The notes under the pieces: generated by a model | Database searches by the model: none | Seen by the model: the letters and a program-made list of their open reading frames with translations, nothing else | Told to the model about the DNA's origin: nothing | Position numbers and translations under genes: made by a program | IMG/VR virus record: IMGVR_UViG_3300021139_000195 | Location: 1 to 20,489 of that record | Source: a virus | Length of the DNA stretch: 20,489 bases | Reading direction: 5' to 3' (one strand) | Shown here: one piece after another, positions 14,253 through 20,475 of the stretch | How the letters are laid out: every line of letters begins with the position of its first letter | Numbering within the stretch: the stretch's first letter is position 1

Positions 14253-16214
14253 TTAACGGCCTCTCCACGCCATGCGGGCTGCATCGAGGGCGGCCGCACG
14301 GCGGTCGGCTACCTTGCCCTTGAAGTACTGGTTCAGCTTGTGCTTCGACAGCAGCTGGTATTGATCGCCTGGCGACAGGGCCGCCTTGGACCGTTCGAAC
14401 TTATACGTCCGGTTTGAACTGATCAGGCCCTTGCGCTCGTGCTGCTCCCAGCAGACGATGGCCATGGCCACAGCCAGCACACGGTCGTCGTGGTCGTTAC
14501 CCTCGGCCTTGATGCTGTCGCCGTCGCGCGTGACCGACCGCATCTCCTCGATCATGTCGCGCGACCGGATGATCAGGCCCCCGTTGGTCAGGAAGTCACG
14601 CAGGCGCTCCATCATCGGCACCTTGTTGACCGACGTCGTCTTCCAGTGGATCGACCCTTGGCCAGGGATCAGCGCGTCCGGCCGCGAGTAAAGGTAGCTC
14701 TTGCAGTTCTGGAAGAAGTTCTTCAGGCCCTGCTCTTCCGCCTCTTTCTGCAAATATCCGTTCGTCACGATGCGCTTGAGCATCTGGTACTCGTGCAAGA
14801 CCGCGGCGCCGGGGCCGTTGATCTCGAGCATCAGGCGGGTGTTGCGGTACCACCCCATCAGGCTTGCCAGGACCCAGGCGAACTGGTGGGGCTGCACGTT
14901 CGGGCTGGCAAACTCGGCGACCTGCTCGATCTTATCGGCGAAGCACCGCATGACCTGGGCGCAGCTGCGGTCGTTGTTCTCGTTCGCGCCGTATGCCGGG
15001 TCGGCGGCGATGACGTACACGCCGTCGGGCTTGGGCTCTTCCCACACCTTCAACTGGATCTCGCGGCGCGTCCTGGCCGGCTCGATCCCCATGTGGATGA
15101 ACTCGGTGCCGGTGTAGTACTTCCACGACTTGAACTCGTCGCTGGCGATGTTCTTGTTGATCTCGGTAAGGCGATCGGACGAGAAGAAGTTGCTACCGTC
15201 GGTGGTGAACATCTCCTCTTCGACCCACGGGTGCTCACGGCCCTGGTACTCGTCGAACGCCATTTCGGCGTCGTCTTCCCCTTCGTCGTCTTCGCCAAAC
15301 GCGAACGGGTTCGTCTCCTTGCGGTACCACGCCAGCTGTTCGCGGGTGATCTCCCAGCCGTATCGCTCCTTGACCTCGGCGATCCGCTTGGCTTCCTCCC
15401 GGGTGATCGCCGGGGACCCAAACTTCTCGAACTGCAACGTGTTCGCCCGGATCCGATGCGTCGGCACCAGATACCAACCGGTGAAGATCGTCGCCTCTTC
15501 GAGGTCGTTGGATACCGCCTTCTTCCACATCTGGTGCCAGTCGGACCCCACGTTGCGGCCGGTCGATTCCCACAGGAACAGCCGGTCGGGGTTCTCAAGC
15601 GCCAGGGACTTACGGAACGACGACAGGCCTTCGGGGTTGTTGTAGGTGCCGACCTCGGATGCGTGGACCATCGTGAGGCCCTGGCCACGGCCAAGGGCGC
15701 CGCCGCCGGCGGTCTGTTTCACGCCCGCCGACAGGAAGGTCACAGTGCTGCCGTTGGCAAACCGACCGCCGTAACGGTTGGTCTTGAAGGCCGGGAATTT
15801 CAGTTTCGCCGGCAAGTTACTGAGGATGAACTCGACCTCGGTCCGGGCCTCTGACATGTGTTGGGCGGTGTCCAGAAGGAAGGCCCCACGTGACCCTTTG
15901 TGCATCGCGATCCACATGGCCGAGAAGGGCCGACAGATCGTGGAGATGCCCTGCTGACGGCCTTTCCCCCACTTAAAATCATGGATCCCGCGCTGTAATC
16001 CCTCAAAAATTAAGTCCAGGCCGCGCTCCTGGGCGGGGTATAATTGCCCACCCAGCGTGATTACACCGCGCTCTTTCGAGGGAATTACGCAGTAATTAAG
16101 GAACTCAAGGAACACATCCTTGTAGGCGGCGGCCTTGTCGTAAGACCACACCTCGCCTGTCTCGGCCATATAGTCCGCGGTATGTACCGCCGGAGCGGGC
16201 AGGTTACCGTCCAT
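14253..16214 (-). CDS. terL: Terminase large subunit, packaging ATPase and nuclease (653 aa)
   Basis: The ATPase part shows a Walker A variant WGKGRQQGIST (82-92, with Arg/Gln in place of the usual Gly-Lys), Walker B-like LTMVHASEVG (180-189, Glu187 as catalytic candidate) and a coupling motif LWESTG (214-219). The nuclease part shows acidic residues of the RNase H-like fold: Asp405 in VIAADPAYG, Glu464 in LMLEINGPG, and Asp576/Asp577 in GNDHDDRVLA. The enzyme translocates DNA into the capsid through the portal and cuts it. No separate small terminase is recognised upstream. The ATG at 16214 lies 11 bases inside the previous gene. The basic C-terminal tail may contact DNA or the portal. Confidence 0.93.
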   Translation of the reverse strand: MDGNLPAPAVHTADYMAETGEVWSYDKAAAYKDVFLEFLNYCVIPSKERGVITLGGQLYPAQERGLDLIFEGLQRGIHDFKWGKGRQQGISTICRPFSAMWIAMHKGSRGAFLLDTAQHMSEARTEVEFILSNLPAKLKFPAFKTNRYGGRFANGSTVTFLSAGVKQTAGGGALGRGQGLTMVHASEVGTYNNPEGLSSFRKSLALENPDRLFLWESTGRNVGSDWHQMWKKAVSNDLEEATIFTGWYLVPTHRIRANTLQFEKFGSPAITREEAKRIAEVKERYGWEITREQLAWYRKETNPFAFGEDDEGEDDAEMAFDEYQGREHPWVEEEMFTTDGSNFFSSDRLTEINKNIASDEFKSWKYYTGTEFIHMGIEPARTRREIQLKVWEEPKPDGVYVIAADPAYGANENNDRSCAQVMRCFADKIEQVAEFASPNVQPHQFAWVLASLMGWYRNTRLMLEINGPGAAVLHEYQMLKRIVTNGYLQKEAEEQGLKNFFQNCKSYLYSRPDALIPGQGSIHWKTTSVNKVPMMERLRDFLTNGGLIIRSRDMIEEMRSVTRDGDSIKAEGNDHDDRVLAVAMAIVCWEQHERKGLISSNRTYKFERSKAALSPGDQYQLLSKHKLNQYFKGKVADRRAAALDAARMAWRGR

Positions 16215-16446
16215 AGCCTCGGCCTGGCTGCGGGGCGGTCAAGCGCTGCACGGCGACCTCGGTCTGTCCTTGGACGGACGACCAGAACACCGCGGCGTTG
16301 GGCGTGGTGGTCACAAAAGCGCCGTCCAGTGGGCTGCCATCTTCCGGTGGGATGATCAGGAAGGCGCCACCGAACTCAGTCGACGCGTTCCGCTCCAGCC
16401 GGTCGGCCATAGCCCGGAACAGTTCAGCGGCTTCGTTGGGGGTCAT
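16204..16446 (-). CDS. Small protein upstream of terL, unknown (80 aa)
   Basis: The frame begins MTPNEAAELFRAMADRLERNASTEF, an amphipathic helix, then turns into a short beta-rich part (GGAFLIIPPEDGSPLDGAFVTTT, NAAVFWSSVQGQTEVAVQRL) and a Gly/Arg-rich tail. I do not recognise a family. The ATG at 16446 is supported by GGAG eight bases upstream and an ATGA overlap with the previous stop. Its stop lies inside the start of terL. Position invites the guess of a terminase accessory or small subunit, but it has no HTH and I would not call it one. Confidence 0.65.
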   Translation of the reverse strand: MTPNEAAELFRAMADRLERNASTEFGGAFLIIPPEDGSPLDGAFVTTTPNAAVFWSSVQGQTEVAVQRLTAPQPGRGYGR

Positions 16447-16820
16447 TGGGTCTTCTCCACTGTGTACACCAGGCCCCCGGTTTCCGCGAACCGGTACGTG
16501 ATGTTTTTCTTCGGCGCGGGTCTTGGTGTTGTATCCCAGCCGTTGAGTTGGGCGACAGTGTATAATTTCGGCTCGATCAGGAACCCAACGCCAAGCGGGC
16601 CTTCCCTCAACGGCAGGGAGAACACGTCCGGCTCCAGTTCCAGGGTTTCTTTGGGGACGCAAATCCAATCCGGGCGGTTACCGCCCAGCTCATTCGTCGC
16701 CCTCCTGACGAAACGCCTTAGGTCTTCCTCTGAATAGATCATCGATCCCTCGCGTTCCACATGGAGCAACAGGAACGTCGCGTCGTAAGCCTCAAGGTCG
16801 GCGCGGGCCCGGGGGTTCAT
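16443..16820 (-). CDS. Hypothetical protein of the packaging operon (125 aa)
   Basis: A mixed helix and strand protein: YDATFLLLHVEREGSMIYSEEDLRRFVRRATNEL in the first half, then WICVPKETLELEPDVF and GVGFLIEPKLYTVAQLNGWDTTPRP. It has no signal peptide, membrane segment or known motif. GGAG precedes the ATG by eight bases and both ends overlap neighbours by four bases, which supports the reading. The function is unknown; by position it belongs with DNA packaging. Confidence 0.65.
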   Translation of the reverse strand: MNPRARADLEAYDATFLLLHVEREGSMIYSEEDLRRFVRRATNELGGNRPDWICVPKETLELEPDVFSLPLREGPLGVGFLIEPKLYTVAQLNGWDTTPRPAPKKNITYRFAETGGLVYTVEKTQ

Positions 16821-17056
16821 ACCCTGAACTCCGATAGCAGACGTTGGAACGCCATGTCTTGGCGGTACATGTCCAAGTAGATCCTGGGTATGACCGCCTC
16901 ACGCGTAGTCTGCGTCAACATCGCGTATAATTCCGGCGGGGCCCGCATAATTAGCGGGGTTTTTACGGGCATCAAGAGGCCCGCGGTTTTGATCACAGCG
17001 GGAGCTGCGAATGCCGCTGTCAGGCCCGTGAGGAACCCCCGGCGACGTAGGGTCAT
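16817..17056 (-). CDS. Mini-protein with a twin-arginine-like N-terminus (79 aa)
   Basis: The N-terminus MTLRRRGFLTGLTAAFAAPAVI has an RRxFL-type twin-arginine motif followed by a hydrophobic stretch and an Ala-rich end, then LLMPVKTPLIMRAPPELYAML and a charged end (IYLDMYRQDMAFQRLLSEFRV). Small phage proteins with this shape do occur, but their role is unknown. Either it is exported by the Tat pathway or is simply membrane associated. Without a clear AxA cleavage site near the usual place, I rate Tat export as possible. Its stop and start overlap the neighbours by four bases. Confidence 0.65.
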   Translation of the reverse strand: MTLRRRGFLTGLTAAFAAPAVIKTAGLLMPVKTPLIMRAPPELYAMLTQTTREAVIPRIYLDMYRQDMAFQRLLSEFRV

Positions 17057-17271
17057 CCGCCGTACTCGTGGTCGAATTTACCGCGGATGTGCTTGTGCAG
17101 AGCTTGGCCGATCGACGGGGCGTTCGTCACGCGTTCAGCCACATCGGGCGGAACACCGCCATAAATAGCGGTTTTGCCGGAATTATAGGTCACATGCAGC
17201 GCCTTGGCGTCTGCGTCGTAACCCACTGAATTTATGTGGCTGCTGAAGACTTTGGTCATGGTGGGGGGCAT
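17053..17271 (-). CDS. KTSC-domain protein (72 aa)
   Basis: The sequence matches the KTSC domain (PF13619): SSHINSVGYDADAKALHVTYNSGKTAIYGGVPPDVAERVTNAPSIGQALHKHIRGKF. It has the S..I..VGYD core, a central strand pair and the VPxxV...NAxSIGxxLxxxIR end. The role is unknown, though KTSC domains are common in phages and often fused to tRNA-related or replication proteins. It is the first gene of the leftward block. The ATG at 17271 is chosen because AAGG lies upstream at about ten bases; MTKV five codons further in is possible. Confidence 0.8.
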   Translation of the reverse strand: MPPTMTKVFSSHINSVGYDADAKALHVTYNSGKTAIYGGVPPDVAERVTNAPSIGQALHKHIRGKFDHEYGG

Positions 17272-17297
17272 TGGTGAGGAGCCTTTGCTGGTGGTCC

Positions 17298-17326
17298 ATA
17301 ATCACAGAGAAAACGTCCGGGGTCAA
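17298..17326 (-). promoter_or_regulatory. Leftward promoter of the packaging/late block
   Basis: Read leftward, TTGACC (17326-17321) is followed by a 17-base spacer and GATTAT (17303-17298), four of six matches to TATAAT. The expected start is near 17291, some 20 bases before the KTSC start codon. It is well placed between the two transcription blocks, and it is the best sigma70-like promoter seen for the leftward genes. Confidence 0.6.
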
Positions 17327-17410
17327 GCGTAACAGTGAGAATCGTTTATTTTTATGGGGGGCGCGGGGGTGTGTGTCCCAAGAATCATGGACTCCGCGTC
17401 CCGATGCGTT

Positions 17411-17430
17411 TCCGGATCGTTCCGGATCGG
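17411..17430. repeat. Two tandem 10-base TCCGGATCG(T/G) units
   Basis: Two copies lie end to end and each holds a GATC. Further GATC sites follow at 17435, 17450, 17457 and 17461. Confidence 0.6.
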
Positions 17431-17490
17431 CATCGATCGGACCCGGAATGATCGTCGATCGATCCGAACCGGACGCGTTATAATGAGCAC

Positions 17491-17546
17491 CGCATATGAT
17501 AGGCGCCGCATATGGTATGCTAGGCTGATGATCGGCATCGCATATG
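17491..17546. repeat. Three CGCATATG direct repeats
   Basis: Copies lie at 17491-17498, 17507-17514 and 17539-17546, each with the palindromic core CATATG. They sit immediately left of the 25-base array and could be protein-binding sites (iterons or operators). Confidence 0.65.
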
Positions 17547-17659
17547 ATCGCCAGGTAGCGATGGACGATCGAGGCGATGGACGCGATGGACGATCGAGGC
17601 GATGGACGCGATGGACGATCGAGGCGATGGACGCGGATGGATCGCCAGGTAGCGATGGA
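17546..17659. repeat. Pair of 20-base direct repeats flanking the tandem array
   Basis: GATCGCCAGGTAGCGATGGA occurs at 17546-17565 and again at 17640-17659, identical, 94 bases apart, bracketing the three tandem units. Confidence 0.85.
17560..17634. repeat. Three perfect 25-base tandem repeats
   Basis: Units at 17560-17584, 17585-17609 and 17610-17634 are identical. Each contains GATGGACGATCGAGGC followed by GATGGACGC, thus one GATC per unit (17567, 17592, 17617) and two GATGGACG half-units. Periods of 25 bases do not fit whole codon phase for a protein, which argues for a DNA role. Confidence 0.9.
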
Positions 17660-17670
17660 GAGCTATAATT

Positions 17671-18153
17671 ATGAGTGGAATTATGGATGCGAATGGGGCG
17701 ACTGGATCGCCTGGATCGGCCGAGGCGTTGCGTGCCCAGAGGCGCGCCAAGCGGCTGGCACGGCGGAGAGCTATCCCGACAGCCTTAACGTATGACGAGA
17801 GCGCCGACGGCGCTGGCCTGTGGTCCGCGGCGATTGGGTGCCTCTGGCCGTGGCGCCTGGGCGAGTATCCAGGATATGGCGTGGCTGCTGCTGCAGCCCT
17901 CGGGCTCAAACGTGACACTATATACCGGTGGCTCAAGAAAGGATCAGACGGATTGTCCGCCCCCGCAGCCCGACGCATGTCTGCCCTGCTTAAATCGCGG
18001 GCCTCCACGGCGATGCACCTCGCCGCAGAGCTAGACAGATATGCCGACGATCGAGACGCAACCGCAACGAAAAATGCTAGGTATAATCTGCGGATCATGC
18101 GAATAGAGGAGCGCGATGGGTGGCGATCTAGACCGCGGAAAATAAAGAGTTGA
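17671..18153 (+). CDS. Candidate HTH regulator at the start of the rightward block (160 aa)
   Basis: The first ~40 residues are Arg/Ala-rich. Residues 68-112 read GYGVAAAAALGLKRDTIYRWLKKG followed by SAPAARRMSALLKSR, which fits a helix-turn-helix with ALGLKRDTIYRWLKKG as turn and recognition helix. This points to a phage DNA-binding protein of the Cro/YdaS-like kind. The C-terminal end is basic (EERDGWRSRPRKIKS). GGAG stands ten bases before the ATG at 17671; an in-frame ATG at 17683 is the alternative. It lies right of the repeat region, which it might bind. Whether the whole frame is translated is less certain than the HTH reading. Confidence 0.6.
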   Translation: MSGIMDANGATGSPGSAEALRAQRRAKRLARRRAIPTALTYDESADGAGLWSAAIGCLWPWRLGEYPGYGVAAAAALGLKRDTIYRWLKKGSDGLSAPAARRMSALLKSRASTAMHLAAELDRYADDRDATATKNARYNLRIMRIEERDGWRSRPRKIKS

Positions 18154-18181
18154 CAGTGTTATTTTTGTATGGTCCTATGAT
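18150..18181 (+). promoter_or_regulatory. Possible promoter of the early gene pair
   Basis: A perfect TTGACA (18150-18155) overlaps the TGA stop of the HTH-like gene. The -10 is unclear: TCCTAT lies at 17 bases (18173-18178) and TATGAT at 20 bases (18176-18181). The gene start at 18214 fits a start site near 18185. The perfect -35 is the main support. Confidence 0.4.
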
Positions 18182-18187
18182 CCCACG

Positions 18188-18206
18188 AACAACGGAACAG
18201 AGGACA
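18188..18206 (+). repeat. 19-base leader repeat, copy 1
   Basis: AACAACGGAACAGAGGACA, including the AGAGGA ribosome binding site, precedes the gene at 18214. An identical copy precedes the next gene. Confidence 0.85.
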
Positions 18207-18213
18207 ACACGCC

Positions 18214-18426
18214 ATGGCGCACCTGACCGAGGCCACCGCAACGGACTACGCGCAATCCATGCTCTCTAGCTGGGGCTATGATGGCCACACAACCGGCCCG
18301 GCCCGGTGGCATGACGAGGACGGAGTGACTGTAGTTCTGGTGCCAGTCATGAGCCCGTATGGCGCTGCGTTTGGTGATTATTGCGTATGGCTCGGCGAAG
18401 ATGGCCAGCTGTACGGCGACCTCTAA
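18214..18426 (+). CDS. Small early-type protein, unknown (70 aa)
   Basis: The protein begins MAHLTEATATDYAQSMLSSWGYDG, followed by a beta-rich part: RWHDEDGVTVVLVPVMSP, then FGDYCVWLGEDGQLYGDL. It is acidic and has no membrane segment or metal cluster. The ATG lies nine bases after AGGA within the repeated leader. I know of no function; the small size, acidity and early-type location suggest a host-interaction protein. This is inference. Confidence 0.7.
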   Translation: MAHLTEATATDYAQSMLSSWGYDGHTTGPARWHDEDGVTVVLVPVMSPYGAAFGDYCVWLGEDGQLYGDL

Positions 18427-18445
18427 AACAACGGAACAGAGGACA
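18427..18445 (+). repeat. 19-base leader repeat, copy 2
   Basis: Identical to the copy at 18188-18206. It begins directly after the TAA of the first gene, and its AGAGGA serves the ATG at 18452. Confidence 0.85.
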
Positions 18446-18451
18446 TTAACA

Positions 18452-18661
18452 ATGATCACTTTCTCTTCGCGCCGGGCACGGCATCGCGTGGGCGTTGTCT
18501 ACATCGCGCTGCTCGACGGCGTCGAGGTTATGTCCAATCAACATTTGCCGGATCTTGTAGGTTGGGCGAAAGCTGTAGCCGCGACAGGATACGTGATGCG
18601 TTTGCCTCCGGCAGTGACTATCCCGGCTGGATGCGCTGTTAAATTGCCTACTGGCTTCTGA
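18452..18661 (+). CDS. Small basic early-type protein, unknown (69 aa)
   Basis: It reads MITFSSRRARHRVGVVYIALLDGVEVMSNQ, then HLPDLVGWAKAVAATGYVMRLPPAVTIPAG. The Arg-rich start and the short strand-helix-strand order are all that can be said. It is chosen at 18452 because the repeated leader supplies AGAGGA eight bases upstream. No family is recognised. A hairpin follows after nine bases. Confidence 0.7.
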   Translation: MITFSSRRARHRVGVVYIALLDGVEVMSNQHLPDLVGWAKAVAATGYVMRLPPAVTIPAGCAVKLPTGF

Positions 18662-18670
18662 CAACAGACA

Positions 18671-18688
18671 GGGGGGCTTCGGCCCCCC
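18671..18688 (+). terminator. UUCG-capped hairpin after the second small gene
   Basis: GGGGGGCTTCGGCCCCCC forms seven G:C pairs around the extra-stable C(UUCG)G loop. No T run follows, so it may end or attenuate transcription only weakly, or protect mRNA. An identical copy lies at 18989. Confidence 0.6.
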
Positions 18689-18709
18689 TACCATCGAATG
18701 GAACACGAC

Positions 18710-18982
18710 ATGGCCAATCTGCTCTACTTCCGCGGTGCAACCCAATTGACCGCCATCAGGCACGACGGTCATTGGTCCTCTGCAGCGCGACACTTTTCCG
18801 GCATTGACAACAACGGCAACCGCGTCACTGCCGAACGCGTTATCGAACGCAAAGCCGGCGCCTCGAATCATAAATGCGACGCTCGGTGCCTCAACGCGAC
18901 AGGCAAAATTATGAAGTGTGAATGTTCGTGTGGTGGGAGGAACCACGGGCGCGGGTATTTTGCCTGCGAACCTTCCGCTTAA
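18710..18982 (+). CDS. Cysteine-cluster protein of the early block (90 aa)
   Basis: The N-terminal half (MANLLYFRGATQLTAIRHDGHWSSAARHFSGIDNNGNRVTAERVIER) is beta-rich. The C-terminal part has a compact metal-binding-like pattern CDARCLNATGKIMKCECSCG, then GRNHGRGY: five cysteines with a GGxNHG end. I recall this pattern from small phage proteins without an assigned role. Zinc binding is an inference. The ATG at 18710 is chosen because GGA lies eight bases upstream; an in-frame ATG at 18698 has no clear ribosome site. Hairpins stand on both sides. Confidence 0.75.
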   Translation: MANLLYFRGATQLTAIRHDGHWSSAARHFSGIDNNGNRVTAERVIERKAGASNHKCDARCLNATGKIMKCECSCGGRNHGRGYFACEPSA

Positions 18983-18988
18983 TCAACC

Positions 18989-19006
18989 GGGGGGCTTCGG
19001 CCCCCC
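18989..19006 (+). terminator. UUCG-capped hairpin, second copy
   Basis: The same 18 bases as at 18671-18688, seven pairs and a UUCG loop, stand six bases after the cysteine-cluster gene. No T run follows. It precedes the DUF7227-like gene by 20 bases. Confidence 0.6.
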
Positions 19007-19026
19007 ACAACATAGGGGATTATCCC

Positions 19027-19761
19027 GTGTCAAAACCAACAGGCTACCTCGTATACAACGGGCCGAGCATGCTAGACGGCAGCCCGATCGTCGCAATCGT
19101 CACAACATCCAGCCGCAACTCCAAAACAGGCGCGATGGCGCAGCTCTGGATCATGCGCAGTGACGTTGACCCTGTCACAGCATCGCGAATTGGCGCGGAT
19201 GAGTCGGTATGTGGCACATGTCCACACCGCGGTAATCCGACGGATCTAGATCATGGCCAGGCTGCACAACGTCCTTGCTACGTTGTGCTCGCACAAGCCC
19301 CGCTCGGTATTTATAAAGCATTCAAGCGAGGCATTTATCCCATGGCTCGGACGGTCGACGCGATTGCGGCTGTCGGCGCCGGCCGGATGGTCCGCGTTGG
19401 AGCATACGGCGACGGCGCTGCTTTGCCTGCGTGGATCACATCAGCGCTGATCCGTGACGCGGCTGGCCACACTGCATACAGCCACCAAGCCGGCCGGCCC
19501 GGCGCTCGGTTTGAGCCTGAGCGATATATGGCGTCCGTCGAGAGCAAACAGGCGGCCGAGGAGGCATGGGCTAAAGGCTGGCGCACTTTCCGCATTGTCG
19601 CGAATGCTGCCGATATTGTGCAGGGACATGAGATTGAATGCCCTGCAATCCGCGGTGTCCAATGCCTCGATTGCGGGCTCTGCGGTGGCAGCCAGGTCAA
19701 AGCCAAATCCATCGCAATCGTCAAACATGGCAATGGCGCCAAATACCTAGGAGTTGCGTAA
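19027..19761 (+). CDS. DUF7227-like phage protein (244 aa)
   Basis: The start MSKPTGYLVYNGPSMLDGSPIVAIVT and following NSKTGAMAQLWIMRSDVDPVTA match the pattern I recall for DUF7227 proteins of phages. A first cysteine group (VCGTCPHRGN and, after a gap, PCYVV) and a C-terminal group (CLDCGLCGG, then an ending HGNGAKYLG) are conserved-looking and probably bind metal. No enzymatic function is assigned. The GTG at 19027 follows AGGGGA at seven bases; the frame stays open further upstream but that part has no ribosome site and overlaps the previous gene. It is the largest gene of the early block. Confidence 0.8.
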   Translation: MSKPTGYLVYNGPSMLDGSPIVAIVTTSSRNSKTGAMAQLWIMRSDVDPVTASRIGADESVCGTCPHRGNPTDLDHGQAAQRPCYVVLAQAPLGIYKAFKRGIYPMARTVDAIAAVGAGRMVRVGAYGDGAALPAWITSALIRDAAGHTAYSHQAGRPGARFEPERYMASVESKQAAEEAWAKGWRTFRIVANAADIVQGHEIECPAIRGVQCLDCGLCGGSQVKAKSIAIVKHGNGAKYLGVA

Positions 19762-19762
19762 C

Positions 19763-19954
19763 GTGAACATCATCCAGGCCACGCAACGCAGCGCTCGCGC
19801 TGTTGCGGCCGCAAGCCGGGCCGCGCATGCACTGCGTGACGCAACGCAGTCGGGCGATACCGACGCAATCGCCAAGGCGCGGCGGGCGTTAGACCGCGCC
19901 AAGGCGCGACAGGCGGCCGCATATGCTGCAACGCGTTTTCCATGGGAGGTGTAA
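19763..19954 (+). CDS. Short Ala/Arg-rich helical protein (63 aa)
   Basis: MNIIQATQRSARAVAAASRAAHALRDATQ and DAIAKARRALDRAKARQAAAYAATRFPWEV read as a pair of amphipathic helices, rich in Ala and Arg, likely to form a coiled coil or bind nucleic acid. The GTG at 19763 is preferred because AGGAG lies nine bases upstream; a TTG at 19754 would overlap that site. It begins two bases after the previous stop. No family is recognised. Confidence 0.6.
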   Translation: MNIIQATQRSARAVAAASRAAHALRDATQSGDTDAIAKARRALDRAKARQAAAYAATRFPWEV

Positions 19955-19955
19955 C

Positions 19956-20354
19956 ATGATCAAGCTCACAAACGATAACGTCAATCTGGTGCAGGATATG
20001 CTGAACCGCGCTAATGGTCGCGCAACAACACATTGCTACACGATCGCAGCGCAGATTTACGATCTAGCCGAGGCCGCTGAAGCTCAGCTCGGCAATCTCG
20101 GCATTGCTAAAACGCGACGCGCCGGAGCCTCCTACGCAGCGACAAGCGGCAGCGCGCTGCCGAGCTCTTATAAATATTCCGCCAAGGCAACATGGGTGAA
20201 ACTGCACCGCCGCGCAAGCGGCTGGTATCTAGCGGATTGTAGCGCCACTGAAATCAGGCCCGGCTCCCCGCCCAGCCGATGGTTGACACTGACCACGGAC
20301 CAGGACGCCACGGCGGTTAAATTGTTCAGGGAGGCGTATCATGTGGCGCGATAG
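19956..20354 (+). CDS. Conserved-type phage protein, unknown (132 aa)
   Basis: The protein has a helical N-terminal part (NVNLVQDMLNRANGRATTHCYTIAAQIYDLAEAAEAQL) and then a beta-rich part: KTRRAGASYAATSGSALPSSYKY, TWVKLHRRASGWYLADCSATE and TLTTDQDATAVKLF. The pattern resembles small proteins of phage early regions, and I know no role for them. GGGAGGT precedes the ATG at 19956; the ATG upstream at 19923 lies inside the previous gene. It begins one base after the previous stop, and the next gene overlaps its end. Confidence 0.7.
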   Translation: MIKLTNDNVNLVQDMLNRANGRATTHCYTIAAQIYDLAEAAEAQLGNLGIAKTRRAGASYAATSGSALPSSYKYSAKATWVKLHRRASGWYLADCSATEIRPGSPPSRWLTLTTDQDATAVKLFREAYHVAR

Positions 20355-20439
20355 GGCGGCCGCAATCGGCATGGCGGCAATCCACGTGTTTGCTGCGGTC
20401 GCGTTAATCACGGCAATCGCGGCAATCGCGGCGGGATGA
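20341..20439 (+). CDS. 32-residue membrane peptide overlapping the previous gene
   Basis: The frame reads MWRDRAAAIGMAAIHVFAAVAL and ITAIAAIAAG. After a charged start it is one long hydrophobic helix of Ala, Ile, Val and Leu, enough to span a membrane. GGGAGG lies six bases before the ATG, and the start overlaps the preceding gene by 14 bases, so it is a probable real gene although short. A small membrane-active function (host modification, holin-like or superinfection exclusion) is speculation. Confidence 0.55.
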   Translation: MWRDRAAAIGMAAIHVFAAVALITAIAAIAAG

Positions 20440-20445
20440 TCGCAC

Positions 20446-20475
20446 GGGGAGCCCTGGGGAGCCCTGGGGAGCCCT
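20446..20475. repeat. Three 10-base GGGGAGCCCT tandem repeats at the window edge
   Basis: Copies lie at 20446-20455, 20456-20465 and 20466-20475, followed by GCGGCCCCCTGGGG. The unit is nearly self-complementary (AGCCCT with GGGG), so hairpins can form, and the array may continue outside the window. Confidence 0.7.

Larger units (their letters stand above)
17272..17670. other. 399-base non-coding control region between the leftward and rightward blocks
   Basis: No convincing gene is present; open frames here run through repeats. It holds, left to right, the leftward promoter (17298-17326), a T-rich then G-rich patch (17344-17370), two tandem 10-base TCCGGATCG(T/G) units (17411-17430), a TATAAT-like box (17479-17484), three CGCATATG motifs, the 25-base tandem repeats and flanking 20-base direct repeats. 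Twelve GATC tetramers lie between 17415 and 17643, far above chance for about 230 bases. The combination fits an origin of replication or a regulatory region. Confidence 0.6.

Noticed and set aside
14439-15854. A 471-codon rightward open frame opposite terL
   Set aside because: The leftward frame carries all terminase motifs; the other lacks any.
17560-17659. CRISPR array
   Set aside because: The repeats are contiguous with no unique spacers, and no cas gene is nearby.
17520-18098. A 192-codon leftward frame across the repeat region
   Set aside because: Its end is made of translated 25-base repeats and the rest is antisense to the HTH-like gene; it has no ribosome site.
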